Assembly: GCA_016926695.1 (NCBI GenBank)
Contig: JAFGOB010000005.1
Location: 1-64,000 of the forward strand
Source of the DNA: Dehalococcoidales bacterium
GTDB taxonomy: Bacteria > Chloroflexota > Dehalococcoidia > Dehalococcoidales > UBA3254
Length of the DNA stretch: 64,000 nt
Direction of reading: 5' to 3'
How positions within the stretch are numbered: position 1 is the stretch's first letter; every line of letters starts with the position of its first letter. This document shows, one piece after another, positions 1 to 7,818 of the stretch. The notes beneath the pieces are model-generated. The model searched no databases. It was not told where the DNA came from and saw nothing but the letters and a program-made list of their open reading frames with translations. Made by a program: the position numbers and the translations under genes.

Positions 1-105
1 CCTATTCAAATCTTAGTTTCGCGGTTGGCTCGAATATCGTCATTGTACAATATTACGGAGGGTTTTCTGATAGCCTTGCGGGACGGTCTCTTTGCGGTTA
101 GAGTA

Positions 106-135
106 AGGCCCGGAAACGTCAGCGCTTCCGGGCCT
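106..135. terminator. Perfect 10-bp hairpin downstream of the first radical-SAM gene
   Basis: Two perfectly complementary 10-base arms flank a 10-base loop. It lies about 30 bases beyond the stop of the minus-strand gene ending at 166, where a terminator would be expected. No T-run follows on the minus strand, so it may only be an RNA-stabilising or weak terminator hairpin. Nothing else supportable is seen in bases 1-165. Confidence 0.45.
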
Positions 136-165
136 GAAACGTCGCCGATGCGAAGGGGTGTTGTA

Positions 166-1290
166 TTACATACCTTTCAGCGAAGTATAAATACCGCCGG
201 TGCCGCCATATAGCTTGAGACCGTATTTTTCATAAATGGGCAGGGCTGCCTCATAGAGGTACATCATCCTGGAAACTGCGGGAGGATCCATATCCTCGTA
301 GACCGCTTTCCTCATCGGGGTGTGGGGTACGATAGAGCAGACCACGCCCTCCGAAGCGCACAGCTCAACACCCTTTAAGATAGACTCGTCGGACTCTCCC
401 AGACCGGCTATAGCCATGGTATATATTTCATTGTGATTGAAATGCTTGATGCATTTTCTCCATACATTGATGTAGTCCTGGATGGTATTCTTGCCTTTCA
501 GGGGCATGATATCCTCTCTGAGACTCTCATCGAAGCATTCGATATTGCACAGGACGGTGGTAGCCCCGTTTTTCCGACCTTCGACCAGCAGTTCCTCCAG
601 TAGTCCGCTGTCGTTCACCGGTTCGAAATTAAGGGTCATGGTAACCCGGGCTTTCTTACTGACCAATCCGGCTGCTTCAACCAGGTCTTCCAGTCCTTTT
701 CCCTGGCTGAGCTTTGTCCCGGTGCTGAGCGTAACATGTTTGGCCATGCCTTCTTTGTAGGCGGCTTCCGCTACCTCGGCGACTTGCCTGGGCGATTTGT
801 CCGTGAAGCCTGCCCACCAGCTCTCGACCGCACAGAACTTGCAGCCTTTGCCCAGTTGCTGGTATCCGCACTTCTGGTTCAGGACCGAGCGCAGGTGGTC
901 GGGTTCGCCTATGACCGCTATATCCGTCATGCGTATGCCGTCGCTGGTGAGGCTGTTATAAAAAAGCGGACGGGGCAGCATTACCACATCGGTATACTTA
1001 TCAGAGTCTTTCCAGACTTCGAAGGAGCCTGCTGCATTTTTTTTCAGGCGGAAGGGTGAATTTTCGGCAAATTTTCCATTGATAATCAGGACAGTGGTGC
1101 GGTTGCCATCAACCGGTGATTCCAGGCTGAAGACGTATCTGCCGTTCTTGATAGCGGGGGCATTCCACTCCCTTTCCAGCTCATCCTGCAGTTCCGGCGA
1201 TACGAGAACGCCTCTGGTCTGCAAGTCCGTCTTGACTTTACCCAGGACTCCTACTTCCAGGGTATAGTTCCTTGGTGCTATGCTAACCAT
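166..1290 (-). CDS. Radical-SAM protein with CX8CX2C motif (paralogue 1)
   Basis: A 374-residue protein. Residues 141-153 carry three cysteines (Cys141, Cys150, Cys153) spaced CX8CX2C and followed by Ala-Val-Glu and two tryptophans. The rest looks like a radical-SAM TIM barrel, including a Gly-Leu-Gly-Glu motif near residue 296. Most radical-SAM enzymes use CX3CX2C; the Elp3 type uses CX9CX2C, so this spacing is uncommon. The cysteines would bind a [4Fe-4S] cluster that splits S-adenosylmethionine. The ATG start follows a strong AAGGAGG site. It is the last gene of a run with a paralogue, a methyltransferase, a UbiA prenyltransferase and FixX/FixC. The substrate is unknown; I infer a role in modifying a lipid or quinone-like product from the neighbours only. 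Confidence 0.8.
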   Translation of the reverse strand: MVSIAPRNYTLEVGVLGKVKTDLQTRGVLVSPELQDELEREWNAPAIKNGRYVFSLESPVDGNRTTVLIINGKFAENSPFRLKKNAAGSFEVWKDSDKYTDVVMLPRPLFYNSLTSDGIRMTDIAVIGEPDHLRSVLNQKCGYQQLGKGCKFCAVESWWAGFTDKSPRQVAEVAEAAYKEGMAKHVTLSTGTKLSQGKGLEDLVEAAGLVSKKARVTMTLNFEPVNDSGLLEELLVEGRKNGATTVLCNIECFDESLREDIMPLKGKNTIQDYINVWRKCIKHFNHNEIYTMAIAGLGESDESILKGVELCASEGVVCSIVPHTPMRKAVYEDMDPPAVSRMMYLYEAALPIYEKYGLKLYGGTGGIYTSLKGM

Positions 1291-1483
1291 GAAAATCCTC
1301 CTTAAAATTTATCTCTACCACTAATCAAATATTATCCGCTGATACGATACCGGTCTACCGGCTTCCGCAGTCCCCGGCCGATACTCCGCATCTTTAACGG
1401 GTCCCACGAAAAAAAGTATATGAGTAATTATACAATATATGCCGCTTAACCCGGAATTTTGTTCAATAGAATATTTTATTGTT

Positions 1484-2614
1484 TTATAAACCGAACCTCG
1501 CCACTTCTTTAATGGCGCTGAAACCACCTCCCTGGATGCATCCGGCTGTGCAAGCACACAGGTCCAGATTATATTTACGATACAAACCTGCTGCCTTATC
1601 ATAAAGGCGGAGCATTCTATCAGCCGGCGGGGGCGCCATGTCCTGGTAAACCGCTCCGACCGCGGGACTGTGGGGCACCAGGAAGGTAACCACGCCCCGG
1701 GAAGCCGCCATTTCCACACCTTTCAGGATCGAATCATCCTCTTCACCGATGCCCACCACAACCACAGTGGCGACTTCATTTCCGCCGAATACCTCCAGGC
1801 CGATCTGCCAGTTTTGGATGTATTCTTCCACGGGGATTTTTCCCTTTCCCGGCATGATTTCCTCTCTTAGAGCCGGATTGTAGCACTCGACATTAATAGA
1901 TATGGTAGTAACTCCGTAACCCCTGGCCTCGGACAACAGGGCCCTTAGCAGGCCATGGTCGCGCAGAGGTTCAAATTCAAACATCATGGGAACCGGGGCA
2001 CGTCCGTTTATCAGCCGGGCGGTCTCCACCAGTTTCGCCAGGCCCCGGTCTGTTGTATCCAGGCTGGCCGTGGTCATGGAGATATGCCTTGCGGCCCCTT
2101 CCCTGTATGCGGTTTCCACAGTCTCCGCTATCTGTTCCGGCTGCTGCTGGCCGATGGCGTTCCACCAGTTCTGGACGGCGCAGAATTTACATGGTTGACC
2201 TGTTTGCTGGTAAATGCACTTCTGGCTGGCCACACAGCGCAGGTGGCCGGGACCGACTACTACCGCTACCTGGCTCATAGGGGTATTACCGCTGGTGAAC
2301 CGGCTGTAAAAATGCGGTTTGGGCAGGAACGTCACCCTGGAAAAAAGCTCTTCTCCCTTCCGTACCTCGAGTTTTCCGTCTTCATCTTTTGCCAGTGCAT
2401 ATGGAGAGAACGAGCCGCGTTTTCCGTTGACAATAAAGACAGGTATCAGTTCGCCCTGTCCGGCGGGCGATTCCAGGCACAGGACAAGCCTCCCCGTGCG
2501 GAGCGCCGGCGCATTGTATTTCGCTTCCAGTTCCTCAACCAGTCCTTCCGGGATTTTTACACCCTTTTCCTGGAGCTCAGCCTTTATCCTGGCGATAGAT
2601 AATACAGTGCTCAA
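1484..2614 (-). CDS. Radical-SAM protein with CX8CX2C motif (paralogue 2)
   Basis: A 376-residue protein clearly homologous along its length to the product of 166-1290. Cys133, Cys142 and Cys145 form the same CX8CX2C pattern. It differs by extra cysteines near the C-terminus (a CxCxxxC pattern around residue 355), which could bind a second cluster or carry out redox chemistry. The start is TTG, overlapping the TGA stop of the upstream methyltransferase and preceded by a purine-rich AAGGAAAAGG stretch, which points to translational coupling. A 193-base gap separates it from paralogue 1; I see no gene in that gap. Function is unknown beyond radical-SAM chemistry. Two diverged copies side by side suggest two successive steps or a heterodimer. 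Confidence 0.78.
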   Translation of the reverse strand: MSTVLSIARIKAELQEKGVKIPEGLVEELEAKYNAPALRTGRLVLCLESPAGQGELIPVFIVNGKRGSFSPYALAKDEDGKLEVRKGEELFSRVTFLPKPHFYSRFTSGNTPMSQVAVVVGPGHLRCVASQKCIYQQTGQPCKFCAVQNWWNAIGQQQPEQIAETVETAYREGAARHISMTTASLDTTDRGLAKLVETARLINGRAPVPMMFEFEPLRDHGLLRALLSEARGYGVTTISINVECYNPALREEIMPGKGKIPVEEYIQNWQIGLEVFGGNEVATVVVVGIGEEDDSILKGVEMAASRGVVTFLVPHSPAVGAVYQDMAPPPADRMLRLYDKAAGLYRKYNLDLCACTAGCIQGGGFSAIKEVARFGL

Positions 2615-3309
2615 TGTCCTTTTCCTTGTGCTGGTTTAGATCCCGTTTCCACGCAAACATCGAATTTAATAAAGTCCGTGGATATGCGGTAGTTTTTCAG
2701 CGTTGTTTTCCTCATCATATTCTGAAGTTCCCTGATGGTATAGCTGGACCTGATCACCCCGGGCCAGTTTTCACGGTGCCTCTTGTTCATAAAGCGTGAC
2801 AGAGTCCAGATGAACGCAGCCCAGAAGGGATTATCATTAACCCGCTGGTTGTCACGGATAATAACCCGTCCCTGCGGTCCAGCAACCCTGTAGGATTCAT
2901 TAAATACCCTGACCGGATCGAACCAGTGATGCAGGGAAGCGTAGCTCATTACCAGGTCGAAGGAACGGTCGGCAAACGGCAGGAACGAAGCATTGCCCAG
3001 CACAAAGCTAATTCTTTTTTCGACTCCCGCTTTCCGGGCGTTTTCTCTGGCTCTTATCAGCATATTTTCAGATACGTCAAGCCCGGTGATATCAAAGTCA
3101 CAGCCCCTGGCCCTGGCAAGCTCTATCGCCAGCCTCCCGCTTCCCGTACCTAAATCCAGCACTCTCCCTTTGCTCAGTCCGCTCCGCAGGATTTTCCAGA
3201 CGAAATATTTATATTCAGGCAGCATGTATAACCTGGCCCCTTTATCATATTGTATAACAGCGTCCATTTCGGAAATTGGTTCCCGTACCAGGGGAATACG
3301 TTTTTGCAT
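2611..3309 (-). CDS. Class I SAM-dependent methyltransferase
   Basis: A 232-residue soluble protein with the Rossmann methyltransferase signature. Motif I is Leu-Asp-Leu-Gly-Thr-Gly-Ser-Gly at residues 51-58, an acidic residue ends beta-2 (Gly-Leu-Asp-Val near 76-79), and a Tyr-Ala-Ser-Leu-His-His stretch sits at the motif IV position. This family (UbiE/MenG, Methyltransf_11 type) methylates small molecules, including quinone rings. The gene overlaps the TTG start of the downstream radical-SAM gene, and the UbiA gene lies 34 bases upstream, so the set is probably co-transcribed. A prenylated aromatic or lipid intermediate would be a reasonable substrate, but that rests on context only. Confidence 0.8.
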   Translation of the reverse strand: MQKRIPLVREPISEMDAVIQYDKGARLYMLPEYKYFVWKILRSGLSKGRVLDLGTGSGRLAIELARARGCDFDITGLDVSENMLIRARENARKAGVEKRISFVLGNASFLPFADRSFDLVMSYASLHHWFDPVRVFNESYRVAGPQGRVIIRDNQRVNDNPFWAAFIWTLSRFMNKRHRENWPGVIRSSYTIRELQNMMRKTTLKNYRISTDFIKFDVCVETGSKPAQGKGH

Positions 3310-3343
3310 AATGACCTCTATTCTGCTGTTCCTCCATTTAATA

Positions 3344-4285
3344 TCAAGGGTAGACCAGGACGCTCAATATAATGCCGGCCGATATGATCAACCTGAAGAG
3401 GGAGAGGGAACTCCAGGCCCGGTGCATATTCACTTTGTTGCCTGATTTCCGTATGAAGGCCAGGCACTGCCAGAGGGTATAAATTCCGGAAACTGCTACC
3501 GGGACAAGGTAAAGATAGCTTAAAGGGGTCAGCAATATAAGCGTTATGCTCATTACGAAAAGCAGCAATGTAAAGCCGAGGGTGATGCGGGAAGCCATCC
3601 CCGGCAGGGGCCGGGAGAATAAAGCCGGAGTGAGTACCACCGGCTTGCCTTCCGGATCGAACCTTACATTTAAAACGTAGTGGGCCATAATATGTCCGGA
3701 CTGCCAGACCAGTCCCAGCAAGTACAGGTACCAGGGAAGCGGAGAAGTAAATACGTCCTGAGGAGAGAGACAGGCCCAACCGCACAGAAAAATCAGTCCC
3801 TCTATAGGCGGCAGGCTGAGGTACCCTACTCTGTCCCGCAGGAAAGATGAATATAGCGAACCCAGTACGATGGCAGCCAGCAGAATGCCGAAGGCCGTGG
3901 GATTAAAGTAGAACCAGCACAGCGCAAGGGCCGCGGTATAAGCCAGCAGCGCCAGCGCCAGGGCCTTTGAGGCTTTAACCCGTCCGCTGGGAATGGAACG
4001 CCGGGGCCACATGATATTGTCCCTCTGCCGGTCAGCGAAACGGTTGTAAATATTCACACCGGCTGCTGCAAAGGCCCCCGTGATGAAACCCACCAGGCAT
4101 GTTTCCCACGAAGGAAGGCCTCTTATCGACAGGACGGCTGCACTGGCGGCATTGATGGGGGTTAAGAGCAGAAAGATAGGGCGTACCAGGGTCAGGAAAC
4201 CGATCAGCTTTTCTTTTACGCTATATTTGCTGCGGGAAGGCAAATCAGAGCCGAAATCAGCGCGGATGATTTTAACCAGATTCAT
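3344..4285 (-). CDS. UbiA-family prenyltransferase
   Basis: An integral membrane protein of 313 residues with about eight to nine hydrophobic segments. It has a UbiA-like first Asp-rich motif (Asn78, Asn81, Asp85, Asp89 within an NxxNxxxDxxxD arrangement) that normally binds the Mg-diphosphate of the prenyl donor, followed by a basic Arg-Arg-Ser-Ile-Pro-Ser-Gly stretch typical of the family. The second motif is less canonical (an Arg-Phe-Asp-Pro-Glu-Gly stretch). The reading frame is open to 4420, but I chose the ATG at 4285 because the longer form overlaps fixX. The family attaches isoprenoid chains to aromatic or glycerol acceptors at the membrane. The acceptor here is not evident. Confidence 0.85.
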   Translation of the reverse strand: MNLVKIIRADFGSDLPSRSKYSVKEKLIGFLTLVRPIFLLLTPINAASAAVLSIRGLPSWETCLVGFITGAFAAAGVNIYNRFADRQRDNIMWPRRSIPSGRVKASKALALALLAYTAALALCWFYFNPTAFGILLAAIVLGSLYSSFLRDRVGYLSLPPIEGLIFLCGWACLSPQDVFTSPLPWYLYLLGLVWQSGHIMAHYVLNVRFDPEGKPVVLTPALFSRPLPGMASRITLGFTLLLFVMSITLILLTPLSYLYLVPVAVSGIYTLWQCLAFIRKSGNKVNMHRAWSSLSLFRLIISAGIILSVLVYP

Positions 4286-4320
4286 ACAGTATGCTCCAGG
4301 TGAATCGACCAATCCTGATA

Positions 4321-4590
4321 TTAGCCCAGCCGGTAGAGGATACCGAAACCGCCCGTTGGGTAATTCCAGCTTACGGAGCCCTGGTCGCAGACGATCTTGC
4401 AGGTACCGCATTCGAGACACCCTTCCCAGGAGAAGACCACTTCATCGCCTTCCAGCGTGTAATTGGCTACCGGGCAGGTATGGGTACAGGCTTTATGCGG
4501 GCATTTTCGGCAAATATCCGGATTAATCTCAATATGCGGTTTTTCATCGACATGGAACAGATTCAGTGCCAGTTTATCGTCTATCTTCAT
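4321..4590 (-). CDS. fixX: FixX-like ferredoxin
   Basis: An 89-residue ferredoxin-like protein with two groups of cysteines: an early group (CxxC with further Cys around residues 26-39) and a CLECGTCKIVC block near residues 57-67, ending in the Gly-rich tail typical of FixX. FixX is the iron-sulphur partner of the flavoprotein FixC. The ATG overlaps the fixC stop (ATGA), so it is translationally coupled. An in-frame extension reaches 4698 inside fixC but has no ribosome site. No fixA or fixB electron-transfer flavoprotein genes are nearby, so the electron donor must come from elsewhere. Confidence 0.88.
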   Translation of the reverse strand: MKIDDKLALNLFHVDEKPHIEINPDICRKCPHKACTHTCPVANYTLEGDEVVFSWEGCLECGTCKIVCDQGSVSWNYPTGGFGILYRLG

Positions 4591-5921
4591 AAAAATGATA
4601 ATCCCCCTTTCAAGAAATTCCATATAAATCTGAGCAGAGGGAATCTTGCATTCGAGACAGAATGCAGGTTTTTGCGAAAATCCTTGATCATCTCCCATTC
4701 CTGCGTTCTCTTGGGCATCTCTTTAACCGTGAAATAGTCCACGGCAGCCTGGGTAATAACATCGAAATACGGGCCGAAAAATTCAGGAGTCTTCTCCGCA
4801 AAGTGGTTCATCTTGCGGTAGCGCTTCAGGTCTTTCATCACGAAACAGTCATCCAGTAATTTCTGGTAGTGTGACAGTGACTGTGCTGAAAAGTCCATCT
4901 TGTTACGAGCTTCAAGCACCGTTTTGGCTGCTGCTTCGCCGGAGGCCATGGCGAAGTTCGTACCCTCGTAATGAATCGAAGCATTGAGAAAGCGGGCTGC
5001 GTCTCCGGCTACAAGAAGTCCGTCAGCATAGCATTTGGGAGTGAAATCGTAACCGCCGTCCGGCGCCAGATGTGCCTGGTATTCGACTGTCTTTCCGCCC
5101 CTGATATAATTCCTTACGAAGGGGTGTTCTTTAAAACGTTCAAACAGGTCAGGGGCTTTTATATCGCTTTTCATCAATGGTTCCAGGGCTACCCAGGTGA
5201 CCAGCGACAGGGTTTCCTGGTTGGTATAGATGTTGCCGCCGCCCCAGATACCCATGGTGGCATCCCCTGCCATGTATTTTATCTCGACTCCCTCGTCGCC
5301 GCTGAGACCGAACCTGTCCTCGATCACCTGGCGGGGCAGCTCGATTATTTCTTTCATTCCCAGGGAAACCTGGCGGGGCACATAGTTTTTCCTCAGCCCG
5401 GCCTTTTCCGCCAGCAGGGAGTTGACCCCATCAGCCACGATGACTACGTCGGAATAAAGCTCACCCTCTTCTCCCCTTACCCTGACGCCCTTCACTTTAC
5501 CGTTTTCGCGGATCAGGTCGTCCACCACCACATTAGTCAGAAGAAACGCTCCAGCCTCTTCCGCTTTAGAGGCATACCACTGGTCGAACCTGGCGCGGGA
5601 AACCGTAAAGCTATTGTTATAAGGAGGCTGGTTGTGGTCCTCGCTTTCAACCCCGATGGAGACCGCGTTCCTGGGAGAAATCAGGTATATCTTTATGCCT
5701 TTAATATGCCGTTCTACCGGGGCTTCTTCCCAGAAATTGGGGATCAACCTGTTGAGTACAGGGGTATATAATATCCCGCCGAATACATTCTTGGTGCCGG
5801 GTGTAGAACCCCGTTCCAGCAGGGCCACATTCAGTCCCGCCTTGGCCAGCACGTATGACGCCGTGGTGCCAGCCGGACCCGCTCCTACAACAATTGCATC
5901 GAATTTACTTTCATCACCCAT
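4587..5921 (-). CDS. fixC: FixC-like FAD oxidoreductase (ETF-quinone oxidoreductase / geranylgeranyl reductase superfamily)
   Basis: A 444-residue flavoprotein starting with a classic FAD-binding Gly-Ala-Gly-Pro-Ala-Gly motif at residues 13-18. It has the second FAD motif (Val-Ala-Gly-Asp-Ala-Ala-Arg, near residue 308) and the FixC-type Gly-Gly-Ile-Leu-Tyr segment near residue 50. The family passes electrons from ETF or ferredoxin to a membrane quinone. Related geranylgeranyl reductases saturate prenyl chains. Because it sits directly upstream of fixX and a prenyltransferase, either quinone reduction or prenyl-chain reduction is possible. It is the first gene of the minus-strand run, diverging from the gene at 6109. 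The ribosome site is weak. Confidence 0.85.
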   Translation of the reverse strand: MGDESKFDAIVVGAGPAGTTASYVLAKAGLNVALLERGSTPGTKNVFGGILYTPVLNRLIPNFWEEAPVERHIKGIKIYLISPRNAVSIGVESEDHNQPPYNNSFTVSRARFDQWYASKAEEAGAFLLTNVVVDDLIRENGKVKGVRVRGEEGELYSDVVIVADGVNSLLAEKAGLRKNYVPRQVSLGMKEIIELPRQVIEDRFGLSGDEGVEIKYMAGDATMGIWGGGNIYTNQETLSLVTWVALEPLMKSDIKAPDLFERFKEHPFVRNYIRGGKTVEYQAHLAPDGGYDFTPKCYADGLLVAGDAARFLNASIHYEGTNFAMASGEAAAKTVLEARNKMDFSAQSLSHYQKLLDDCFVMKDLKRYRKMNHFAEKTPEFFGPYFDVITQAAVDYFTVKEMPKRTQEWEMIKDFRKNLHSVSNARFPLLRFIWNFLKGGLSFL

Positions 5922-5994
5922 TTCTTATACCATCCGGGCAGGTTATTTTTTGTGGAGATATTTACTCCATGATTATATATTATTCAAACGATGA

Positions 5995-6024
5995 TTGACA
6001 ATCTTATCATGCAAATATTATATT
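5995..6024 (+). promoter_or_regulatory. Sigma-70-type promoter for the LDH/MDH-family gene
   Basis: A perfect TTGACA -35 element at 5995-6000 is followed by an AT-rich -10 region (TTATAT at 6018-6023 with 17-base spacing, or TATATT one base later). It reads toward the plus-strand gene at 6109, in the divergent gap with fixC. Confidence 0.6.
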
Positions 6025-6108
6025 TTGGGGAAAGGCTCTACAATTAACAACAAAAAAATATTCAGGTTTCAGCCCGATGGTTCAGAGTTGAATGATGAAG
6101 GAGGTCAC

Positions 6109-7038
6109 ATGAAAATCGCAATTATCGGCGCTGCCGGGACACTGGGGTCCTGCGCGGCTTATACACTGGTCAGCAAGCACCTGGCAGATGAGTTATTGAT
6201 GATCGATCCTGTGGAAGGCGCCCTTACGACCCACTGGCTGGATTTGACTACGGTGGGAGCGCTTCAGGGAATGAAGGTCATAAAGGGCTCCTATGAAGAC
6301 CTTACAGGGACTGATGTCGTGGTGATGACAGCCGGCGCTCCCTCCGGGGCGGTAAAGTCCCGTTCTGAGTTTCTGCCTGCAAGTCTGCCTATTGTCAGGG
6401 CGGCCGGAGAAAAGATCAACCAGTATTGCCCCAAAGCTATAGTTATCATGGAAACCAACCCTGTCGATCCCATGAACTATGCCATGTACCTCATGAGCGC
6501 CGACAGAGACCGCCGCAGATACGTGGGCTATTCAATAAACGATACACTGCGTCTGAGGATGTGGGCGGCGGAGAAACTGGGAGTCAGCGCTACCAGGGTA
6601 GATGGGGTTGTCATGGGAGAACATGGGGGCAGCCAGGTGATGATTTTCAGCTCGCTCCGGGTGGACGGTAAACCGGTCCAGTTTGACGAGGCCACCAAGC
6701 AGAATATCCGAGAGCAGCCTCCCATTATGTTGAACACCTTCGAGACCCTGGTCCCCAGGCGTACGGCAGGCTGGACTTCAGCCTACGGTACCGCCATTGT
6801 GGTGGAGGCTATCAAGAACAACACCAGGGCCGTGATACCCTGCAATACCGTCCTAGAGGGCGAGTACGGGCTGAAGGATATCAGCATGACCGTACCGGTT
6901 GTGCTGGGCAGCGAGGGTATTGAAAAGGTTGAGATCATTGACCTGGCCGAGGATGAAAAGGCCGGCATGGAGAATACCGTCAAGGTATTGTCTCCCTACA
7001 TGCGCTATGTGGAGGAAAACCTGGGCGTAAAGAAGTAG
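6109..7038 (+). CDS. LDH/MDH-family NAD-dependent 2-hydroxyacid dehydrogenase (malate dehydrogenase-like)
   Basis: A 309-residue protein. An N-terminal nucleotide-binding loop (Gly-Ala-Ala-Gly-Thr-Leu-Gly, residues 7-13) and the catalytic set Asp145, Arg148 and His172 (in Gly-Glu-His-Gly-Gly) match the lactate/malate dehydrogenase family, as does Thr-Asn-Pro-Val-Asp at 117-121. The start was set at the ATG preceded by a perfect AAGGAGGT site at 6098-6105. The substrate-specificity loop is unusual: where malate dehydrogenases have Arg-Lys-Pro-Gly and lactate dehydrogenases Gln-Lys-Pro-Gly, this protein has Ser-Gly-Ala-Val, so the true 2-oxoacid is uncertain. It stands alone between its own promoter and a palindromic hairpin. 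Confidence 0.85.
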   Translation: MKIAIIGAAGTLGSCAAYTLVSKHLADELLMIDPVEGALTTHWLDLTTVGALQGMKVIKGSYEDLTGTDVVVMTAGAPSGAVKSRSEFLPASLPIVRAAGEKINQYCPKAIVIMETNPVDPMNYAMYLMSADRDRRRYVGYSINDTLRLRMWAAEKLGVSATRVDGVVMGEHGGSQVMIFSSLRVDGKPVQFDEATKQNIREQPPIMLNTFETLVPRRTAGWTSAYGTAIVVEAIKNNTRAVIPCNTVLEGEYGLKDISMTVPVVLGSEGIEKVEIIDLAEDEKAGMENTVKVLSPYMRYVEENLGVKK

Positions 7039-7047
7039 AGATTTATA

Positions 7048-7073
7048 AAGGCCGGGTGAATTCACCCGGCCTT
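7048..7073. terminator. Perfect 26-base palindrome after the dehydrogenase
   Basis: A continuous perfect palindrome, 13 bases per arm with no separate loop, begins 10 bases after the stop at 7038. It can fold into a strong GC-rich hairpin in RNA from either strand. It lies between two convergent genes and probably terminates both, although no long T-run follows. Confidence 0.6.
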
Positions 7074-7119
7074 CTCTGCGTGCATAGCACAGTTATAGGC
7101 ATGGCGGCGATAAATTAAC

Positions 7120-7440
7120 TTAAAACACATTGGTCTGGTCTTCTCTCCAGACCACCGGGACAGAAAGGATCATGGCGTTAAAGGGTAATTCCAGCAGTTC
7201 CTCGATTTTAGGCCTTGTCAGTGCGCGAGCCGGGGACTCATCCCATGCTTTCCAGTCCTCCTGCTTTTTCCAGGTGGAGATGACTATTACGTGACAGGGA
7301 TCGGCAGCATCTATAAAAGTCTCTCCGGTTATAAAGCCTGGCTGCTGGCCGGCGACGGCGCGCACTTCTTTGATCAGATTCACCAGCTTGCGGGTGTTAT
7401 CACGGCTCTTGGTTCTGTGTTCGAGGACGACTTTGACCAT
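7120..7440 (-). CDS. Antibiotic-biosynthesis-monooxygenase (ABM) domain protein
   Basis: A 106-residue protein with the size and pattern of the dimeric ferredoxin-like ABM superfamily: a beta strand at the N-terminus, an amphipathic helix with Asn-Thr-Arg-Lys-Leu, a Gln-Pro-Gly-Phe turn, then Val-Ile-Val-Ile-Ser-Thr-Trp and a Trp-Lys-Ala-Trp stretch. Members act as small cofactor-free oxygenases, haem-degrading proteins or unknown stress proteins. An AAAGGAG site precedes the ATG. The true role is not visible from the sequence; in an anaerobe a role in detoxification or stress is possible. It is transcribed away from the flavoenzyme at 7819. Confidence 0.75.
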   Translation of the reverse strand: MVKVVLEHRTKSRDNTRKLVNLIKEVRAVAGQQPGFITGETFIDAADPCHVIVISTWKKQEDWKAWDESPARALTRPKIEELLELPFNAMILSVPVVWREDQTNVF

Positions 7441-7595
7441 TTTACTAACTCTCTTCTCCTTTTATATAGGAATGGTTTTTTACATTAATACCTTTACCCC
7501 GCCGCCCCTGTCCGGCTGCGGACATAAATTTACTTATAGATTCATAAATCCAATTTATATTGCCACAGGTGATCTGTCTATGATGTTCATCACAG

Positions 7596-7611
7596 AGTGA
7601 TAATTATCACA
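7596..7611. promoter_or_regulatory. CRP/FNR-type palindromic operator candidate
   Basis: The 16 bases contain a perfect 14-base palindrome and match the CRP/FNR-family half-site layout (TGTGA-N6-TCACA) at 9 of 10 conserved positions. It lies in the 378-base divergent gap 7441-7818, between the ABM gene and the flavoenzyme gene, where a shared regulator could act. A CRP/FNR-family protein binding here is inference. Confidence 0.45.
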
Positions 7612-7711
7612 ATGCTTCAGCCGCGAACGAGAACATCTGCCCGCGGTGCCTGTTTTTAAAGGCTTTTTTGCCTGGATATCGACGACGATATATATATAAC
7701 AGGTCATCCTT

Positions 7712-7740
7712 TTGAGATAATATATTTTGGACATTATACA
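7712..7740 (+). promoter_or_regulatory. Promoter candidate for the Fe-S flavoenzyme gene
   Basis: TTGAGA (7712-7717) and TATACA (7735-7740) are separated by 17 bases, a good sigma-70 arrangement, about 80 bases upstream of the GTG start at 7819. The remainder of 7441-7818 is AT-rich and I see no gene in it. Confidence 0.45.
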
Positions 7741-7818
7741 GTCGATAATGGTAGAATTATGGAAAATAAAGAATAAGATTAACATCTGCTTACGAATCTT
7801 AATGTTGGAGGGATTCCG

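Noticed and set aside
25..213. Short plus-strand open frame at the left edge
   Set aside because: It crosses the hairpin at 106-135 and the end of the convergent radical-SAM gene, has no ribosome site and no family features.
1321..1719. Open frame antisense-shifted within and beyond the second radical-SAM gene
   Set aside because: It overlaps the end of a clear gene on the same strand in another frame and extends into non-coding sequence; composition is not protein-like.
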